Below are positions 53,563-63,260 of a DNA stretch of 64,000 bases, in pieces (within the stretch, counting starts at the first letter, position 1; the number at the start of each line of letters is the position of its first letter). The notes below the pieces were generated by a model. The model had not been told where the DNA came from and did no database searches. It saw nothing but the letters and a program-made list of their open reading frames with translations. Source of the stretch: Vibrio diazotrophicus (GTDB lineage: Bacteria > Pseudomonadota > Gammaproteobacteria > Enterobacterales > Vibrionaceae); the NCBI RefSeq assembly GCF_038452265.1, contig NZ_CP151842.1, forward strand, positions 186,001 through 250,000. Reading direction: 5' to 3'. The translations under genes and the position numbers were made by a program.

Positions 53563-53853
53563 ATGAATATTCGTCCATTACATGATCGAGTTATCGTTGA
53601 ACGCCAAGAAGTTGAATCTAAGTCTGCTGGTGGCATTGTTCTTACTGGTTCTGCTGCGGAAAAATCAACGCGCGGTAAAGTGCTTGCTGTCGGTAAAGGC
53701 CGCATTCTAGAAAACGGTACAGTTCTTCCACTGGACGTAAAAGTTGGCGATTCTGTGATTTTTGCTGAAAGCTACGGCACTAAATCAGAAAAGATCGACG
53801 GCAAAGAAGTTCTTATTCTGTCTGAAAGCGACATTCTAGCAATCGTTGAGTAA
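53563..53853 (+). CDS. groES: Co-chaperonin GroES
   Basis: GroES caps the GroEL chamber. The 96 aa product begins MNIRPLHDRVIVERQEVESK and has the mobile loop SAGGIVLTGSAAEKST and the GRILENGTVLPLDVKVGD strand. ATG at 53563 follows CAGGAGAG. It is 85 bp upstream of groEL in a heat-shock operon. Confidence 0.98.
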   Translation: MNIRPLHDRVIVERQEVESKSAGGIVLTGSAAEKSTRGKVLAVGKGRILENGTVLPLDVKVGDSVIFAESYGTKSEKIDGKEVLILSESDILAIVE

Positions 53854-53938
53854 TTGCTCTGAGCTCTTATGTTCCCAAAAGAACTAAAAGTTCGCTCTAT
53901 CATTTATCAATAAACGAATTCTTAAGAGGAAATACAAC

Positions 53939-55576
53939 ATGGCTGCTAAAGACGTAAAATTTGGCAATGACGCACGTGTAAAAATGCTGGAAGGTGTAAA
54001 CATTCTAGCTGACGCTGTAAAAGTAACTCTTGGCCCTAAAGGTCGTAACGTAGTTCTAGACAAATCTTTCGGTGCACCAACTATCACTAAAGATGGTGTA
54101 TCTGTTGCTCGTGAAATTGAATTGGAAGACAAGTTCCAAAACATGGGCGCACAAATGGTTAAAGAAGTTGCATCTCAAGCAAACGATGCAGCGGGTGACG
54201 GTACAACAACAGCAACTGTACTAGCACAATCTATCGTTAATGAAGGTCTTAAAGCAGTAGCTGCGGGTATGAACCCAATGGATCTTAAGCGCGGTATTGA
54301 TAAAGCAGTAGTAGCAGCCGTTGAACAGCTTAAAGCACTATCAGTGCCATGTGCAGATACAAAAGCAATTGCACAAGTTGGTACTATCTCTGCTAACTCA
54401 GACTCAAGTGTGGGTAACATCATTGCTGAAGCAATGGAAAAAGTAGGCCGCGACGGTGTTATCACTGTTGAAGAAGGTCAAGCTCTTCAAGACGAACTAG
54501 ACGTTGTTGAAGGCATGCAATTCGACCGTGGTTACCTATCTCCATACTTCATCAACAACCAAGAATCGGGCAGTGTTGACCTAGACAACCCATTCATCCT
54601 ATTGGTTGATAAGAAAGTATCTAACATCCGTGAACTTCTTCCAGTTCTTGAAGGTGTTGCAAAAGCTTCACGTCCACTGCTAATCGTAGCGGAAGACGTT
54701 GAAGGTGAAGCACTAGCAACGCTAGTTGTGAACAACATGCGTGGTATTGTGAAAGTGGCAGCGGTTAAAGCTCCAGGTTTCGGTGACCGTCGTAAAGCTA
54801 TGCTACAAGACATTGCTATCCTAACTGGTGGTACTGTGATTTCTGAAGAAATCGGTCTTGAGCTAGAGAAAGCGACACTAGAAGATCTAGGTCAAGCTAA
54901 GCGTGTCGCTATCACTAAAGAAAACACCACTATTATCGACGGTGCTGGCGAAGAAGACGCGATCAAAGGTCGTGTATCTCAAATTCGTCAACAAATCGAA
55001 GAAGCAACTTCTGACTACGACAAAGAGAAACTACAAGAGCGCGTTGCTAAGCTAGCAGGCGGTGTTGCAGTAATCAAAGTTGGTGCAGCAACTGAAGTTG
55101 AAATGAAAGAGAAGAAAGACCGCGTAGAAGACGCTCTACACGCGACTCGTGCAGCGGTTGAAGAAGGTGTTGTAGCTGGTGGTGGTGTTGCACTTATCCG
55201 CGCAGCTTCAATGCTAACTGACCTTACTGGTGACAACGAAGAGCAAAACGTGGGTATCCGCGTAGCACTTCGTGCAATGGAAGCGCCAATTCGTCAAATC
55301 GTGAAAAACGCAGGTGATGAAGAATCTGTGGTTGCGAACAACGTTAAAGGCGGCGAAGGTAACTACGGTTACAACGCGGCAACTGGCGTGTACGGCGACA
55401 TGATCGAAATGGGTATCCTAGATCCAACTAAAGTAACTCGTAGCGCACTTCAGTTCGCAGCATCAGTTGCTGGTCTAATGATCACAACAGAAGCTATGGT
55501 AACTGAGAAACCTAAGTCAGACGGTCCAGCGATGCCAGATATGGGCGGCATGGGCGGTATGGGTGGAATGATGTAA
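53939..55576 (+). CDS. groEL: Chaperonin GroEL
   Basis: GroEL is the 14-mer ATP-dependent folding chamber. The 545 aa product has VTLGPKGRNVVLDKSFGAPT, the ATP-site NDAAGDGTTTATVLAQ with the catalytic aspartate, GYNAATGVYGDM and the C-terminal tail GGMGGMGGMM. Vibrios often carry a second groESL; length and the GGM tail mark this as the housekeeping copy. ATG at 53939 follows AAGAGGA. Confidence 0.98.
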   Translation: MAAKDVKFGNDARVKMLEGVNILADAVKVTLGPKGRNVVLDKSFGAPTITKDGVSVAREIELEDKFQNMGAQMVKEVASQANDAAGDGTTTATVLAQSIVNEGLKAVAAGMNPMDLKRGIDKAVVAAVEQLKALSVPCADTKAIAQVGTISANSDSSVGNIIAEAMEKVGRDGVITVEEGQALQDELDVVEGMQFDRGYLSPYFINNQESGSVDLDNPFILLVDKKVSNIRELLPVLEGVAKASRPLLIVAEDVEGEALATLVVNNMRGIVKVAAVKAPGFGDRRKAMLQDIAILTGGTVISEEIGLELEKATLEDLGQAKRVAITKENTTIIDGAGEEDAIKGRVSQIRQQIEEATSDYDKEKLQERVAKLAGGVAVIKVGAATEVEMKEKKDRVEDALHATRAAVEEGVVAGGGVALIRAASMLTDLTGDNEEQNVGIRVALRAMEAPIRQIVKNAGDEESVVANNVKGGEGNYGYNAATGVYGDMIEMGILDPTKVTRSALQFAASVAGLMITTEAMVTEKPKSDGPAMPDMGGMGGMGGMM

Positions 55577-55626
55577 TTCCCCTTATGCTGACGAGACCTG
55601 ATAGTTAGGTCGAGCATAAACCTTTT

Positions 55627-55663
55627 AAAGGCAGAACGTGTTTTACATGTTCTGCCTTTTTTA
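55627..55663 (+). terminator. Terminator of groESL
   Basis: AAAGGCAGAAC and GTTCTGCCTTT form an 11-bp stem with an 11-nt loop, followed by TTTTA. Confidence 0.9.
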
Positions 55664-55797
55664 TTGGACTCCATTCCATCAACAGTCGTTTTAGTCGCTT
55701 CGCATCTGCCGCTTTCACTCACTCAGACTATCGGATAACTAGAAATTAGCCGCTAAGTTATGCACTATGAAGATTGGTTTTCCATGGAAGGTTACTA

Positions 55798-57249
55798 ATG
55801 CAAATTCAGCAGCTTAAACATCAAACAGAATCGGTATCTTTGGTTATAGATAACTGGCAGTTACAAGCCGGAGAGCATTGGGGCATGTTTTCAACTCATA
55901 GCCATGCGGCATCGCTACTGGTGCGAGTGCTGAGTGGCGAGTTGCAACCTCATCAAGGTGAGGTCTCTGATCTTCCTGAAAAAATTGCTTGTGTCTCTTT
56001 ACATGAGCAGCAACGATTGCTGGATTTAGAGCTGGAAAAAGATGATACCGATTTTATGGATCGTATTGACTACGGTTCAACGGTGGAAGAGCTGGTGGAA
56101 GAAGCGGGTTGTACTGGTGATGAACTTGAGTCGCTTTTAGCGACAACGGATTTATTATCCATCAGAACTCGTGGGTTTCGTCAGCTTTCCACAGGAGAAA
56201 CACGCCGAGTGATGCTTGCCCGTGCGCTCGCGTTGAAGCCACAAATGATGATCTTGGATGAGCCTTATTCCGGTTTAGACATTGCTCACCGTCAGCACCT
56301 TTCCGAGCTGTTACAGCAGTGTTCGAACCATATTCAATTGATCATCATTACTTCTAGGGAAGACGAGTTACCTTCATTTATCACGCATGTGGCCTTGTTC
56401 GACGAGCAGAAACTTGCTCAAACATTAAGTCGTGAAGAGTGGCTGAACCACCCTGTGATGGCGCAGATGCTGGCGTTATCTGAGCAAAAGAGTGATGCGA
56501 TGTTTGAGCTTCTGCAAGCGCATCAGTCACAGCATCAATACCCAAATCCGTTAGTTATTATGAACGACGTCACTGTGGAATATGTGGATGCCAAAATCTT
56601 TTCAGGTGTGAATTGGCAGATTGAGCAAGGGCAGCATTGGCAAGTGCGAGGTCCTAACGGCTGCGGGAAAAGCACGCTACTTGGACTAATTCTTGGGGAT
56701 CATCCTCAGTGTTACAGTAATGATGTGACGGTATTGGGCATGAAACGAGGCAGCGGTGAAACAATCTGGGATGTGAAACGTCACATTGGTGTGGTTTCTT
56801 CGGCTTTGCATCTTCAATATCGGGTCAATTGTACCGCTCTCGAAGTGTTGATTTCCGGATTCTACGACTCAATTGGCCTCTATCAGCAGCCGAGTAAGAA
56901 AGAGATTCTGTATGCGCGCGAGTGGTTGCAGCTGTTAGAAATGAGTCAGTTTGAAAAAGTGGGTTTTCGAAATCTGGACTACGGACAGCAGCGACTGCTG
57001 TTAATTGGTCGAGCCTTAATTAAGCAGCCCGCGCTGCTGATTTTGGATGAACCTTATCAAGGGTTGGACTTCCTCAACCGCAAGTTAGTGTTCAGAGCGC
57101 TAAATCGCATAGCTTCTGCAAATATCAGCCAATTGCTATATGTGACTCATCATGAAGAAGACGCGCTAGACGCAATCCATCACTTTGTGGATTTTGTTGC
57201 CCAACAAGGTGAGGGATACCGAGTCAACATTTACTCGAATCAGCCATAA
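55798..57249 (+). CDS. modF: ModF-type tandem ABC ATPase
   Basis: The 483 aa product has two ABC ATPase domains without membrane spans, like E. coli ModF next to the molybdate genes. The C-terminal domain has a normal Walker A GPNGCGKST (285-293), a LDYGQQR signature and Walker B LLILDEPYQGLD. The N-terminal domain keeps the signature LSTGETRR and Walker B MMILDEPYSGLD. Its Walker A region (GMFSTHSHAASLL, from residue 29) lacks the glycine-lysine loop, so it probably cannot hydrolyse ATP. No mod genes are adjacent, so a role in molybdate metabolism is unproven. ATG at 55798 is family-like. Confidence 0.85.
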   Translation: MQIQQLKHQTESVSLVIDNWQLQAGEHWGMFSTHSHAASLLVRVLSGELQPHQGEVSDLPEKIACVSLHEQQRLLDLELEKDDTDFMDRIDYGSTVEELVEEAGCTGDELESLLATTDLLSIRTRGFRQLSTGETRRVMLARALALKPQMMILDEPYSGLDIAHRQHLSELLQQCSNHIQLIIITSREDELPSFITHVALFDEQKLAQTLSREEWLNHPVMAQMLALSEQKSDAMFELLQAHQSQHQYPNPLVIMNDVTVEYVDAKIFSGVNWQIEQGQHWQVRGPNGCGKSTLLGLILGDHPQCYSNDVTVLGMKRGSGETIWDVKRHIGVVSSALHLQYRVNCTALEVLISGFYDSIGLYQQPSKKEILYAREWLQLLEMSQFEKVGFRNLDYGQQRLLLIGRALIKQPALLILDEPYQGLDFLNRKLVFRALNRIASANISQLLYVTHHEEDALDAIHHFVDFVAQQGEGYRVNIYSNQP

Positions 57250-57251
57250 CT

Positions 57252-57285
57252 CCCAGAAAAAAAGCGTTGCCAGAGCAACGCTTTT
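57252..57285. terminator. Bidirectional terminator, modF/MgtC gene
   Basis: AAAAGCGTTGC and GCAACGCTTTT form an 11-bp stem with loop CAGA between convergent genes; the T run is longer on the minus strand. Confidence 0.9.
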
Positions 57286-57291
57286 CAATGG

Positions 57292-57765
57292 TTAGTGACG
57301 ACGTCTGAGTTTCTGGTGTACGCCACGACGCAGACTGTGGAAGGTGTTTTCTACCTTATCGACGCCGTAAAGCACACTAAGTGCAAGAAAAGTAATGACG
57401 ACGGACTGTGTTAAATAGCCCAAACCGATCATTAACCCTAAGGCTGCCAATACCCAGATAACTGCCGCAGAAGTAACGCCGTGAATTTTGCCATCCAACG
57501 TCATCATTACCCCCGCACCTAAAAAGCCGACACCAGTGATGATTTGCCCAAGCACGCGAGCTTGGTCAAGGGTGTTCGGGGACAGAGATACCGCCATCGC
57601 CATGAAAAAGTAAGTGCCGGAAATAATCAGTATTGAGGTGCGGATACCTACAGGCTTTCCTCGGGTTTGACGCTCAATACCGATAAGTAAGCCGTTGATC
57701 ATACAGCAAAGCAAAGCGGACCATTGGAATGGCCCAAGATCGAAAATAGAATCTAAAGTTAGCAT
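57292..57765 (-). CDS. MgtC/SapB family membrane protein
   Basis: A 157 aa inner-membrane protein of the MgtC/SapB family. The family core is visible: CCMINGLLIGIERQTRGKPVGIRTSIL, GQIITGVGFLGAGVMM and VTSAAVIWVLAALGLMIG, with about five membrane segments and a basic C terminus (RRGVHQKLRRRH). It lacks the C-terminal ACT-like domain of Salmonella MgtC, so a virulence or Mg2+ role should not be assumed. Confidence 0.9.
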   Translation of the reverse strand: MLTLDSIFDLGPFQWSALLCCMINGLLIGIERQTRGKPVGIRTSILIISGTYFFMAMAVSLSPNTLDQARVLGQIITGVGFLGAGVMMTLDGKIHGVTSAAVIWVLAALGLMIGLGYLTQSVVITFLALSVLYGVDKVENTFHSLRRGVHQKLRRRH

Positions 57766-57866
57766 GACAGCCTCAATGCATAGGCGTGAAGAAGCGCAGT
57801 ATGCAGCGAATCTTACTTGCGATCTAACAAAAGCTTTTATGGGCTAGATAATCAATATCTATAGAA

Positions 57867-58889
57867 CTACTCAAGATGTAAATCGAGCGGCGTTTTACTG
57901 CTTCGTCCGCCGATTTCACGGGTGAGCTTAGGTACTAAATAACCCGAGACACGTTCAATGACGCCGGCCATGATGGTTTTTGCCGTGTGATCATCAATAA
58001 AGAAGTGAGCCGCACCCTGCACTTTGTCCAAAACATGGATGTAGTACGGTAATATTCCAGCATCAAACAGGCTTTCACTGAGATTTACCTGAGCTTCTAC
58101 CGAGTCGTTCACCCCTTTTAGCATCACTCCCTGATTGAGTAGGGTCACGTTAATGGCACGCAGGCGAGCCATTTGTTGCTTTAGCTCAAGGTTGATTTCA
58201 TTAGCATGATTGATGTGAGTGACAAGTATAACTTGTAAGCGTGTCTGTGCCAGTGTGTCTACCAGCTCATCGGTAATACGCGCAGGGATAACCACAGGCA
58301 GGCGAGAGTGGATGCGCAGACGCTTGATGTGAGAGATCGCTGCGATCTTGTCGATCAGCCAAGTCAGTTCGTGATCTTTTGCCATTAACGGATCACCGCC
58401 AGAGAGAATGACTTCATTAAGTTCAGGATGCTTGGCAATGTAATCCAAGCTCTGCTGCCAAACCGATTTGGTGCCTTTGTTATCTTCGTAAGGAAAATGA
58501 CGACGGAAACAGTAACGACAGTTAATAGCACAGCCACCTTTCACTATCATGAGCGCTCGGTTACGGTATTTATGCAGTAATCCGGGGATGTCATTATTCT
58601 GCTCTGAAAGAGGGTCGTTTGAATAACCTTGGTGTACTTCAAACTCTTCGCTCAATGGCAAAACTTGGCGCAGCAAAGGATCGTGCGGGTTGCCTTTTTC
58701 CATTCTGCTGACGAAACTTTGCGGTACACGCTGAGCAAATAATTTGCGCGCAGCAAACCCGTCCTGCCAAGGCGTAGGATCAATACCCAGCTCGTTGAGC
58801 AATTGAGTGGGATCTGAGATAGCATTTGCTAGTTGTTTGATCCAGTTTTGCTCAACAGAATCGACTTTTCGGGTTATGATGTGCGGCAT
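57867..58889 (-). CDS. epmB: EF-P (R)-beta-lysine synthase EpmB
   Basis: EpmB is a radical SAM, PLP-dependent lysine 2,3-aminomutase that makes (R)-beta-lysine for EF-P modification. The 340 aa product has the radical-SAM cluster C120-C124-C127 in GGCAINCRYCFRR, LSGGDPLMAKDHEL and the C-terminal YYIHVLDKVQGAAHF. ATG at 58889 gives MPHIITRK; a longer frame upstream runs across the efp start and is rejected. It is divergent from efp with only 31 bp between start codons. Confidence 0.95.
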   Translation of the reverse strand: MPHIITRKVDSVEQNWIKQLANAISDPTQLLNELGIDPTPWQDGFAARKLFAQRVPQSFVSRMEKGNPHDPLLRQVLPLSEEFEVHQGYSNDPLSEQNNDIPGLLHKYRNRALMIVKGGCAINCRYCFRRHFPYEDNKGTKSVWQQSLDYIAKHPELNEVILSGGDPLMAKDHELTWLIDKIAAISHIKRLRIHSRLPVVIPARITDELVDTLAQTRLQVILVTHINHANEINLELKQQMARLRAINVTLLNQGVMLKGVNDSVEAQVNLSESLFDAGILPYYIHVLDKVQGAAHFFIDDHTAKTIMAGVIERVSGYLVPKLTREIGGRSSKTPLDLHLE

Positions 58890-58920
58890 TAATTTTAACT
58901 CGAAGAATGTAAGAGGAAAT

Positions 58921-59487
58921 ATGGCTACTGTTAGCACGAATGAATTTAAAGGCGGTCTTAAAATTATGCTTGATAATGAGCCTTGTGTCATTCTCGAAAA
59001 CGAGTATGTAAAACCGGGCAAAGGTCAGGCTTTCAACCGTGTAAAAATCCGTAAACTGCTTTCTGGCAAAGTTCTAGAGAAAACTTTTAAGTCTGGTGAC
59101 TCTGTAGAAACTGCGGACGTAGTAGATATCGACCTAGATTATCTATATTCAGATGGCGAATTCTACCACTTTATGAACAACACCACGTTCGAACAAATTG
59201 CAGCAGACGTTGCAGCTGTTGGCGAAAACGCTAAGTGGTTGGTAGAAAACAATACTTGTACTCTGACACTTTGGAACGGTAACCCAATTTCTGTTACTCC
59301 ACCAAACTTCGTAGAGTTAGAAGTGACTGAAACAGATCCAGGTCTGAAAGGCGATACTCAAGGCACTGGCGGTAAACCAGCAACGTTAGCAACAGGTGCT
59401 GTTGTACGTGTACCTCTATTCATCCAAATCGGTGAAGTAGTGAAAGTGGATACTCGTAGTGGCGAATACGTAAGCCGCGTGAAGTAA
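58921..59487 (+). CDS. efp: Elongation factor P
   Basis: EF-P relieves ribosome stalling at polyproline stretches. The 188 aa product begins MATVSTNEFKGGLKIMLDNE and carries the modified lysine K34 in KPGKGQAFNRVK, the type acted on by EpmA and EpmB, both encoded in this window. It ends RSGEYVSRVK. With 31 bp between efp and epmB, its promoter must overlap the 5' end of epmB. Confidence 0.98.
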   Translation: MATVSTNEFKGGLKIMLDNEPCVILENEYVKPGKGQAFNRVKIRKLLSGKVLEKTFKSGDSVETADVVDIDLDYLYSDGEFYHFMNNTTFEQIAADVAAVGENAKWLVENNTCTLTLWNGNPISVTPPNFVELEVTETDPGLKGDTQGTGGKPATLATGAVVRVPLFIQIGEVVKVDTRSGEYVSRVK

Positions 59488-59537
59488 GTATTGCTGTAGT
59501 TTGTACGGAAATTTCTAGTACAAATTATTGAATACAA

Positions 59538-59570
59538 AAAAAGACCAGCTATCTCAGCTGGTCTTTTTGT
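59538..59570. terminator. Terminator, efp/frdD
   Basis: AAAAAGACCAGCT and AGCTGGTCTTTTT form a 13-bp stem with loop ATCTC between convergent efp and frdABCD. Confidence 0.92.
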
Positions 59571-59617
59571 ATGTGTTATATCTGGCTCTTGGTTTCAATA
59601 AGCCAGCTATATTTCCA

Positions 59618-59986
59618 CTAAAGCATTAGCATTCCAATAAACACGACTGCAAGCAGTGTGATGAATCCGGCAAATGCATAACAGGCAATTTTGCCGATAA
59701 TACCAGTGTGGAATTTTAGGTCGTGCATACCGTGGTGAATACGGTGCATCGCGTGCCACATTGGTAGTGCTAGAGTACCAATAATGAACAGCGCGCCAAT
59801 AATATTAGTCGCAAAGCCGGTGACACGTTCGTAGCTCAGTGCGTCAGCATCAATAATGCCTAGCGGAACCAAGATACCTAATACGAACACAGTGATCGGG
59901 GTAATCATAGCGAACCAAGTGCCGCCAGCACCAAACAGTCCCCACCATACAGGTTCATCTGAACGTTTTGGATTGGTATTAATCAC
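59618..59986 (-). CDS. frdD: Fumarate reductase membrane subunit D
   Basis: FrdD, with FrdC, anchors fumarate reductase and binds menaquinol. The 122 aa product starts at GTG 59986, six bases after AAGGAG, and reads MINTNPKRSDEPVWWGLFGAGG, matching E. coli FrdD. Three membrane segments are visible, with HRIHHGMHDLKFH between the second and third. It is the last gene of the frd operon, 10 bp after frdC. Confidence 0.95.
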   Translation of the reverse strand: MINTNPKRSDEPVWWGLFGAGGTWFAMITPITVFVLGILVPLGIIDADALSYERVTGFATNIIGALFIIGTLALPMWHAMHRIHHGMHDLKFHTGIIGKIACYAFAGFITLLAVVFIGMLML

Positions 59987-59996
59987 AATAAGCTCC

Positions 59997-60380
59997 TTAC
60001 ACCACAATCAGAACAATGAGAGAGATGAAGGCAACTGCGGCCCACTGACTCAATACGATGATTTTCTTATCCAACAATTTGCCTTTGATGCGAATTGGCA
60101 TCACTTGCGGCATCATGCTGAAGAAGGTTTGTGCATGAAATAGGCTACCTGCCAGCGCAACAATATTGATTGCGATAACGACTGGATTTGCCATAAATGC
60201 AAGCCAAGTGTTCCAAGCTTCAGGGCCTTTAACTAATGCACCCAACCCTGCGGTCAGGAACAGGGTGAAAAGAATGAGCGGTAGAACAGTTGCTTCACGT
60301 ACCATGTAAAAGCGATAGAAAGGATGATCTTTCCACCAAGTACGTTTCATCTGACGAACATAAGGTTTACGGTTACTCAT
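59997..60380 (-). CDS. frdC: Fumarate reductase membrane subunit C
   Basis: The 127 aa product is the second anchor subunit of quinol:fumarate reductase. It begins MSNRKPYVRQMKRTWWKDHP and has three membrane segments; LFHAQTFFSMMP matches the quinone-site region of E. coli FrdC. It follows frdB by 2 bp. Confidence 0.95.
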   Translation of the reverse strand: MSNRKPYVRQMKRTWWKDHPFYRFYMVREATVLPLILFTLFLTAGLGALVKGPEAWNTWLAFMANPVVIAINIVALAGSLFHAQTFFSMMPQVMPIRIKGKLLDKKIIVLSQWAAVAFISLIVLIVV

Positions 60381-60382
60381 CC

Positions 60383-61138
60383 TTAGCCCTCCACTTTGTT
60401 TGTTGAACCGTCTGGTTTCAACATTGCAATCACGAAGTCCATTGACGATTCCACTTTACCTTGGTTTACCGCCGCCGCAGGGTCGACATGTTTAGGACAT
60501 ACTTCAGAGCAGTAACCCACAAAAGTACAACCCCATGCGCCATTCTCGCCATTGATAAGCTTCATACGTTCTGCTTTACCATTGTCACGAGAATCTAGGT
60601 TATAACGATGAGCCAATGTCAGCGCCGCAGGACCGATAAACTCTGGGTTAAGACCAAACTGTGGACACGCTGCATAACACAAACCACAGTTAATACAGCC
60701 AGCGAACTGTTTGTATTTAGCCATCTGCTCAGGTGTCTGGTTGTTTGGACCATCTTCAGGTGTACGGTCATTACCGATAATGTAAGGTTTGATCGCTTCT
60801 AAACGTTCGATAAACGGAGTCATATCGACAATCAAATCTTTTTCAATCGGGAAGTTCGCTAGCGGCTCGATTTTTAAGCCATTCGGGTAGTCACGAAGGA
60901 AGCTCTTACACGCCAGTTTTGGCACGCCGTTGACCATAATGCCGCATGAACCACAAATCGCCATTCGACAAGACCAGCGGTATGAAAGCTCTTTATCTAA
61001 GTTGTCTTTCACATAACCGATGGCATCGAGTACTGACATGGTTTCGTCAAAAGGTACTTCAAATTTTTGTAGATAAGGTTCAGCATCTCTCGCTGGGTCG
61101 TAGCGTAAGATCTCTACTTTTTGAATACGATTCGCCAT
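60383..61138 (-). CDS. frdB: Fumarate reductase iron-sulfur subunit
   Basis: FrdB passes electrons from menaquinol to FrdA through three clusters. The 251 aa product shows the 2Fe-2S ligands in WSCRMAICGSCGIMVNG, then CINCGLCYAACPQFG, and CSEVCPKHVDP for the 4Fe-4S and 3Fe-4S clusters. Its ATG overlaps the frdA stop by one base, so the two are translationally coupled. Confidence 0.97.
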   Translation of the reverse strand: MANRIQKVEILRYDPARDAEPYLQKFEVPFDETMSVLDAIGYVKDNLDKELSYRWSCRMAICGSCGIMVNGVPKLACKSFLRDYPNGLKIEPLANFPIEKDLIVDMTPFIERLEAIKPYIIGNDRTPEDGPNNQTPEQMAKYKQFAGCINCGLCYAACPQFGLNPEFIGPAALTLAHRYNLDSRDNGKAERMKLINGENGAWGCTFVGYCSEVCPKHVDPAAAVNQGKVESSMDFVIAMLKPDGSTNKVEG

Positions 61139-62955
61139 TATTCTTGATCCTCCGCACTTGCACTTGCATCTTGCGCCGCTTCTGCAGCTGCGGCTTTTTC
61201 TGCAGCTTCACCGTAGAGTCGTGCTTTAGGTTGAGACTTAGTGATGGTCACAGGGCTGTAATCAATTTTCGGCGCATCGCCATTTTGATAGAACGCAAGT
61301 GAGTGTTTTAGGAAGTTCTCATCATCACGTTCGGTACAACCGTTATCTAAACGCTGGTGGGCACCGCGAGATTCTTTACGCAGCAATGCAGAGTGAACCA
61401 TCGCTTCTGCTACTTCTAAACCGTAGCCAACTTCAATCGCATAAAGCAGGTCAGTGTTGAATACTTTGCCTTTATCTTTGATGCTGATTTTCTTGTAGCG
61501 CTCTTTAAGCTCGGTAAGTTTATCGATGGTTTCTTGCATCAAGTCTTCTTGACGGTAGATACCACAACCCGCTTCCATGGTATGACCCATTTCAGTGCGG
61601 ATATCCGCCCAGTTTTCATCGCCTTCTTGGTTTAGCAGCGCTTGAATACGAGCTTCAACAGCTTTCACTTGTTCATCGATAGCTTTGTCATTCCAGCCTT
61701 TGAATTCTTGCGCGCGTTTCACAGCATGTTCGCCTGCAACGCGACCAAATACCACGAATTCTGCCAGTGAGTTAGAACCCAGACGGTTTGCACCGTGAAG
61801 ACCGACAGATGCACACTCACCTACGGCAAACAGACCGTTAATACGAGTTTCACATTGACCATTGGTTTCAATACCACCCATGGTGTAGTGCACTGTTGGG
61901 CGAATTGGAATTGGCTCTTTTGCTGGGTCTACGTTTACATAGGCTTTTGCCAGTTCACAAATGAATGGCAGACGCTCTTGCAGGTACTCTTCGCCTAAAT
62001 GGCGTAAGTCGAGATGCACAACATCACCGAGTGGGTGCTTGATGGTGTTGCCTTTTTGCTGTTCGTGCCAGAATGCTTGTGAAACTTTGTCGCGAGGACC
62101 CAATTCCATGTATTTGTTTTTCGGCTGACCCACAGGTGTTTCTGGACCCATGCCGTAATCTTGCAGATAACGGTAGCCGTTCTTATTAACGATGATACCG
62201 CCTTCACCACGACAACCTTCGGTCATTAGAATACCAGTGCCTGGCAGACCTGTTGGGTGGTATTGAACGAATTCCATGTCACGAAGAGGCACACCATGGC
62301 GATACGCCATTGCCATACCGTCGCCAGTTACAATGCCACCATTAGTGTTACAGTGATAAACACGGCCTGCGCCACCCGTTGCTAATACAACTGATTTCGC
62401 TTTGATAAGGACTAATTCACCCTCAGACATATGAATGGCAACAAGCCCTTGAACTTCACCATCAACAACCAATAGGTCGACAACAAAATACTCATCAAAT
62501 CGTTTGATTTGAGGATACTTAATTGAAGTTTGGAAGAGTGTATGTAGCATGTGGAAGCCAGTTTTGTCGGCCGCAAACCAAGTACGCTCGACTTTCATAC
62601 CACCAAAACGACGAACGTTAACTTCGCCATTTTCTTTACGGCTCCATGGGCAACCCCACTGCTCCATTTGAATCATTTCGCGAGTGGAATTTTTTACAAA
62701 ATATTCCACAACATCCTGTTCACATAGCCAGTCGCCCCCGCCAACGGTGTCGTTGAAGTGGTTGTCTAGGCTGTCTTCTTCCTTGATAACTGCTGCGGAA
62801 CCGCCTTCAGCGGCTACCGTGTGAGAACGCATCGGATAAACTTTAGATATCAGGGCAACTTCTAGGTTCGGGTTCGCTTCAGCTGCTGCAATTGCAGTAC
62901 GAAGACCCGCACCACCTGCGCCGATGACTGCGATATCTGTGGTAATTGTCTGCAC
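61138..62955 (-). CDS. frdA: Fumarate reductase flavoprotein subunit
   Basis: FrdA reduces fumarate to succinate, the terminal step of anaerobic fumarate respiration. The 605 aa product starts at GTG 62955 with GGAGG six bases upstream and reads MQTITTDIAVIGAGGAGLRT, like E. coli FrdA. It has the flavinylated histidine in MRSHTVAAEGGSAAV, the active-site region FVQYHPTGLPGTGILMTEGCRGEGG, and HGANRLGSNSLAE. The C-terminal tail is Ala/Glu-rich. It is the first gene of frdABCD and divergent from epmA. Substrates come from aspA and dcuA activities. Confidence 0.97.
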   Translation of the reverse strand: MQTITTDIAVIGAGGAGLRTAIAAAEANPNLEVALISKVYPMRSHTVAAEGGSAAVIKEEDSLDNHFNDTVGGGDWLCEQDVVEYFVKNSTREMIQMEQWGCPWSRKENGEVNVRRFGGMKVERTWFAADKTGFHMLHTLFQTSIKYPQIKRFDEYFVVDLLVVDGEVQGLVAIHMSEGELVLIKAKSVVLATGGAGRVYHCNTNGGIVTGDGMAMAYRHGVPLRDMEFVQYHPTGLPGTGILMTEGCRGEGGIIVNKNGYRYLQDYGMGPETPVGQPKNKYMELGPRDKVSQAFWHEQQKGNTIKHPLGDVVHLDLRHLGEEYLQERLPFICELAKAYVNVDPAKEPIPIRPTVHYTMGGIETNGQCETRINGLFAVGECASVGLHGANRLGSNSLAEFVVFGRVAGEHAVKRAQEFKGWNDKAIDEQVKAVEARIQALLNQEGDENWADIRTEMGHTMEAGCGIYRQEDLMQETIDKLTELKERYKKISIKDKGKVFNTDLLYAIEVGYGLEVAEAMVHSALLRKESRGAHQRLDNGCTERDDENFLKHSLAFYQNGDAPKIDYSPVTITKSQPKARLYGEAAEKAAAAEAAQDASASAEDQE

Positions 62956-63179
62956 AGTTATCCTCCAGTGTATTGTATGTTGATGATGAGCTATGGTGCT
63001 CATTCCTCGTTATATTGGGTGGTTGTCCGGTGAGCACCAAAAAATCTGGAGTCTACGAATCAAACCAAATCCACTTATAAAGTGGTAGGCTCAGTTTAGG
63101 AGAGGTCAGAGAGGAAAAAATTGATTCTGTTGGGTTTTTGCTTAGGTAGTGCAAACATAAGCATACAAATTTTATCTTG

Positions 63180-63195
63180 TGTGATTGGCATCACG
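63180..63195. promoter_or_regulatory. CRP site between frdA and epmA
   Basis: TGTGA-TTGGCA-TCACG matches nine of ten consensus positions of the CRP site. It lies in the 305-bp region between divergent frdA and epmA. A TTGAT half-site nearby has no FNR partner. Confidence 0.7.
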
Positions 63196-63260
63196 TTTGG
63201 GTTTTGTATTTTGATCCGAAAAGGTAAAATCTATTCAATCCTGATTAAGTGAATAACCAA

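Noticed and set aside
58890..59021. N-terminal extension of epmB by 44 residues
   Set aside because: It would run through the efp start and ribosome-binding site, and the residues do not resemble the EpmB family; ATG at 58889 gives the normal N terminus.
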